Assembly: GCF_014638095.1 (NCBI RefSeq)
Contig: NZ_BMFH01000001.1
Coordinates: forward strand, 2,117,227 to 2,181,226
Length of the DNA stretch: 64,000 bases
Direction: 5' to 3'
Origin: Muriicola marianensis
GTDB lineage: Bacteria; Bacteroidota; Bacteroidia; Flavobacteriales; Flavobacteriaceae
Below, piece by piece: positions 61,404 through 64,000 of this stretch. Every line of letters starts with the position of its first letter. The first letter of the stretch is position 1. The position numbers were made by a program, and so were the translations under genes. The notes beneath the pieces are model-generated. The model was not told where the DNA came from. It made no database searches and saw only the letters and a program-made list of their open reading frames with translations.

Positions 61404-64000
61404 AATGCTTTATCCTTATGTGTCGTTAAAAAAACGGGATGGTCGTTATTGATGCCGATCAGAAAATGGTCCGTTCCGTTGATTTTGATCTTGGTGATAG
61501 ATCTGGCAGGTCCGGAGATATCTATCTCGGGAGCAGGCCGCCACTGAAAATTTCCTTTCTGATCATTCAGCAAAATTATGCCATGTGAGGCGTCCATCCT
61601 ACCCAGTTGGGTGCTAATTTCATATGTATTCCCTACCAGGAGCAGGTCCAGATAACCGTCTGAGTCAAGATCGCTGATCAGGATGTCGTGGGTGCTACTG
61701 GCCTGTGCCATCAGGGGCAATGCCTTCCTGGAAAACCTTCCCGTTCCGTCGTTTGAGAAATAAAGGGTCGCCAGTTCAAAAACCTGCTTTTTTTCAGCTT
61801 TTGAAAGAGCTTCAGGGGTGAATAGATCGGTGAGGCCAGCCTTGGCGAAGGAGGTATAGGAAAGAAATTTCTTGTTTAGGTTCGGGAGTTGTTTGACCAT
61901 CTCATCCTTGGAGGCAAAAGGGGTTTCTACCTCCCCTTCATAATAAGTAACCACAGGATCTACGGTCCCGTTGTTGTCAAAATCCTTCCTGTACAGGGTA
62001 ACTGGTCTTGATACGGTAGCTTTCAGTCGAGTATTCCGGCCCCAGTTCCCCGCAAAGATGTCCAGGTCGCCATCTCCGTCTATATCGGCGAAGTTCACAG
62101 TATTCCAGAATCCATGAGTTTTTTCTAAACCGGTATTCTCCATTTTTTTCAGAGACCCGTCCTGATTCTTGAGGATAGTCAGAGGCTCCCAGTATCCGGC
62201 AGTGATCAGTTCTTCCTGTCCATCTTTGTCGACATCTACCCAGACAAAATCCTTTACGCTGCCCAGGGAGGTAAATGCGGCAAATCGTTCCTCGTCTGCC
62301 AAAGTAAAACGGCCTTTTCCGTCATTCAGGAATACATATTGTCTTGAGGTGGATCCGAATTGAAGGGGTTGCTGGTCAGATGCGATCAGGAGATCCAGGT
62401 CCCCGTCCCCGTCCAGGTCACGGGCATCGGTTTTGGAGGCATTCATCCAGACCCCATTGAATTGGTGGCTGTCCTTTTCGAGCAAACCCTTGCGGTTAAT
62501 ATAGAGACGCGGCTGTAGTCGCTCTCCATTTGGGAATTCATTCCCTCCGCTTACGACCAGCAGGTCCATCCACCCGTCTCCATCAGCATCGAAAAAGACC
62601 TGAGAGACATCTTCGCTCAGAGCATCTTCCAAAAACAGATCCTTTTGACTCTCGATAAATTCACCATCAGCTGTCTGGAGGTACAATTGCGACACCTGTG
62701 CTTTGGCTCCGGAGAAAAATAGGTCATCCCTGCCGTCACGGTCGAGGTCAACTACCGATATGGAGGGTCCCTCATTGGTGTTCGCAAACGGGACCAGAGG
62801 ATCCCGATCGAACTCCAGGGTAGCCGGTTCCCTGTGGCGAAAATTTACAGGGGCGTCAACCCTGTCTAGAACGATCCCAGAAGAATGAGAAGGTTTTGGT
62901 AATTCGATAACATCGGCATCTGATTCACTTACGACCAGAGTGGTATCTGCCTTAGGGGTCTTGAGCAAGTGCACGGCCCCGGTTGGCCATCGGATTAACA
63001 AAGAATCAATAGTGGGGTTATTTCCGAGGCCAAAGTGCAGGGCAGGAGGAACGGCCGAAAGGAAACCCCGCGTAGGGAAGTTTTCACGTGTCTGAATTTT
63101 TCCATCTGCGAAAAGGTCGATTGTAGCTCCGACTCCAAAGAGATTTCCGCCCTCTCCGGCCAACTCTATCTTTAGGTAGTGGTTAGTTTTTGAATTATCT
63201 GCCCTGTTCTCGAGTACCATGGCTTTTTCATCCATATTGTTGACCACCAGATCCAGGTCTCCGTCGTTGTCGAGATCTGCATATACGGCACCATTACTGA
63301 AGGAAGGCAGTTCTTTAAACCAGCTATTAGTTACGTCTTCAAATGAAAGATCCCCTTTGTTTTTAAAGAAATAATTGGAGGACTTTATCTGGGGGATCTC
63401 AGCGATAAAGCTCATATCTTCTGCAGACATGCCTTGTTCTAATCTCTGTTGAATCGATTCATTCGCGATGAAACTGATGAAATCCATATCGTTTGTGGCT
63501 CTCTTGATCCCGTTGGTGATATAGAGATCCTTAAAGGAATCATTGTCAAAGTCGGCCAGCAAGGCGCTCCAGGACCATTCTGTCGCTGCGATCCCCGAAA
63601 GCTGGGCAATTTCACTGAACGTTTCATTCCCCAGGTTCACATGCAGGGTATTTTGCATGTATTGGGGGGAGTATCCATTCTTCAGATAATATTGATACGT
63701 GGGATAAGGAAACTCCAGTCCGGAGGTCTTGTAGGTCTCGAGATCTTCAGGCAGCATGTCGAGGGATACGATATCTGCGAGACCGTCATTATTGATGTCT
63801 GCTATATCGTTGCCCATAGAATAATGGCTGGTATGGCCCATTGATCTGTCGTTTGAGGAGATCAGTTCCCTGAAGGTTCCATCTCTTTGGTTGATGTACA
63901 GGTAGTCATTTTCAAAGAAATCGTTACCAATATATATGTCGGGATATCCGTCTCGGTTTAGATCGCTTACTGTAATTCCCAGTCCGTACCCTATCCTTCC
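61400..64000 (-). CDS. FG-GAP/VCBS and UnbV repeat protein, first of the tandem set (5' end beyond the window)
   Basis: A partial paralogue of the two downstream genes. The reading frame is open to the window edge, so at least 866 residues are visible and the N-terminus, with its presumed lipobox, is missing. The visible part begins inside the first propeller (GYGLGITVSDLNRDGYPDIY). It continues through calcium-loop repeats (DINNDGLADIVSLDMLPEDL, DLDNDGDLDLVVNNMD), the UnbV domain (FGVGATIDLFADGK, SLLIRWPTGAVHLL) and a second propeller with the shared GRMDASHGIILLND motif. A methionine at 63841 is internal, not the start. It overlaps the next gene by four bases. Confidence 0.87.
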   Translation of the reverse strand, partial: GRIGYGLGITVSDLNRDGYPDIYIGNDFFENDYLYINQRDGTFRELISSNDRSMGHTSHYSMGNDIADINNDGLADIVSLDMLPEDLETYKTSGLEFPYPTYQYYLKNGYSPQYMQNTLHVNLGNETFSEIAQLSGIAATEWSWSALLADFDNDSFKDLYITNGIKRATNDMDFISFIANESIQQRLEQGMSAEDMSFIAEIPQIKSSNYFFKNKGDLSFEDVTNSWFKELPSFSNGAVYADLDNDGDLDLVVNNMDEKAMVLENRADNSKTNHYLKIELAGEGGNLFGVGATIDLFADGKIQTRENFPTRGFLSAVPPALHFGLGNNPTIDSLLIRWPTGAVHLLKTPKADTTLVVSESDADVIELPKPSHSSGIVLDRVDAPVNFRHREPATLEFDRDPLVPFANTNEGPSISVVDLDRDGRDDLFFSGAKAQVSQLYLQTADGEFIESQKDLFLEDALSEDVSQVFFDADGDGWMDLLVVSGGNEFPNGERLQPRLYINRKGLLEKDSHQFNGVWMNASKTDARDLDGDGDLDLLIASDQQPLQFGSTSRQYVFLNDGKGRFTLADEERFAAFTSLGSVKDFVWVDVDKDGQEELITAGYWEPLTILKNQDGSLKKMENTGLEKTHGFWNTVNFADIDGDGDLDIFAGNWGRNTRLKATVSRPVTLYRKDFDNNGTVDPVVTYYEGEVETPFASKDEMVKQLPNLNKKFLSYTSFAKAGLTDLFTPEALSKAEKKQVFELATLYFSNDGTGRFSRKALPLMAQASSTHDILISDLDSDGYLDLLLVGNTYEISTQLGRMDASHGIILLNDQKGNFQWRPAPEIDISGPARSITKIKINGTDHFLIGINNDHPVFLTTHKDKAL

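Noticed and set aside
63841-64000. Start codon of the first UnbV gene at 63841
   Set aside because: The frame continues without a stop to the window edge and encodes further FG-GAP repeat sequence, so this methionine is internal.
1-64000. rRNA, tRNA, CRISPR arrays, insertion sequences, prophage or plasmid genes
   Set aside because: Looked for on both strands and not seen. Gene density and style are uniform, without signs of a recently acquired island.

Overview
The window looks like a chromosomal segment from a member of the Bacteroidota, most likely a marine-type Flavobacteriaceae. The signs are type IX secretion (T9SS) sorting domains on two small proteins, Bacteroidota-only families (DUF4271, DUF4296), promoters of the TAnnTTTG/TTTG type, almost no Shine-Dalgarno sequences, and large FG-GAP/UnbV lipoproteins. 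I see no rRNA, tRNA, CRISPR array, transposase or phage gene.

Positions 1-25.5 kb are mostly housekeeping genes in short operons. They cover amino-acid catabolism (alanine dehydrogenase, a saccharopine-dehydrogenase-like enzyme with an Lrp regulator), PEP carboxykinase, a GT39/DUF4271/hemD operon, a polyprenol-phosphate-mannose-synthase/dihydroorotase/DUF4296 operon, tyrosyl-tRNA synthetase, a PhoB/PhoR-like two-component pair, trmB with a LysE exporter and an alkyltransferase-like protein, an Mrp/NfuA Fe-S pair, an ABC exporter and a penicillin-acylase-family lipoprotein.

Positions 26.2-44.1 kb hold a coherent energy-metabolism island. A single minus-strand operon runs korA-korB-nuoABCD-HIJKLMN plus a small unknown gene. 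NuoE, NuoF and NuoG, which make up the NADH-oxidising arm of complex I, are absent. Their place as electron source appears to be taken by 2-oxoacid:ferredoxin oxidoreductase (KorAB). A ferredoxin gene is divergent from korA, and a full-length pyruvate:ferredoxin oxidoreductase (nifJ) follows it. The reading is a ferredoxin-driven proton-pumping complex I fed by pyruvate and 2-oxoglutarate oxidation.

Positions 44.1-48.4 kb carry a probable D-hydroxy-amino-acid module: a D-serine dehydratase/D-threonine aldolase-like enzyme, RidA, a GntP-family permease and a divergent class-V PLP enzyme. Its likely product is pyruvate. Positions 48.5-51.5 kb carry a DoxX/Gfo-Idh operon and a TonB-like protein.

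The strongest unexplained signal is regulatory. Four copies of a CRP/FNR-type palindrome (TGAY-N4-RTCA) lie upstream of korA/fdx, nifJ, doxX and the TonB-like gene. In all five promoter directions, exactly 23 bp separate the palindrome from a TAnnTTTG-like -7 element. This points to one activator controlling the ferredoxin/complex I system and its neighbours.

Positions 51.5-64 kb are minus strand. A metallophosphoesterase lies next to a tightly coupled operon of at least three tandem UnbV/VCBS-type lipoproteins of about 1,100 residues (the first is cut by the window edge), a vanadium-haloperoxidase-like lipoprotein and an SRPBCC/GyrI-like protein.
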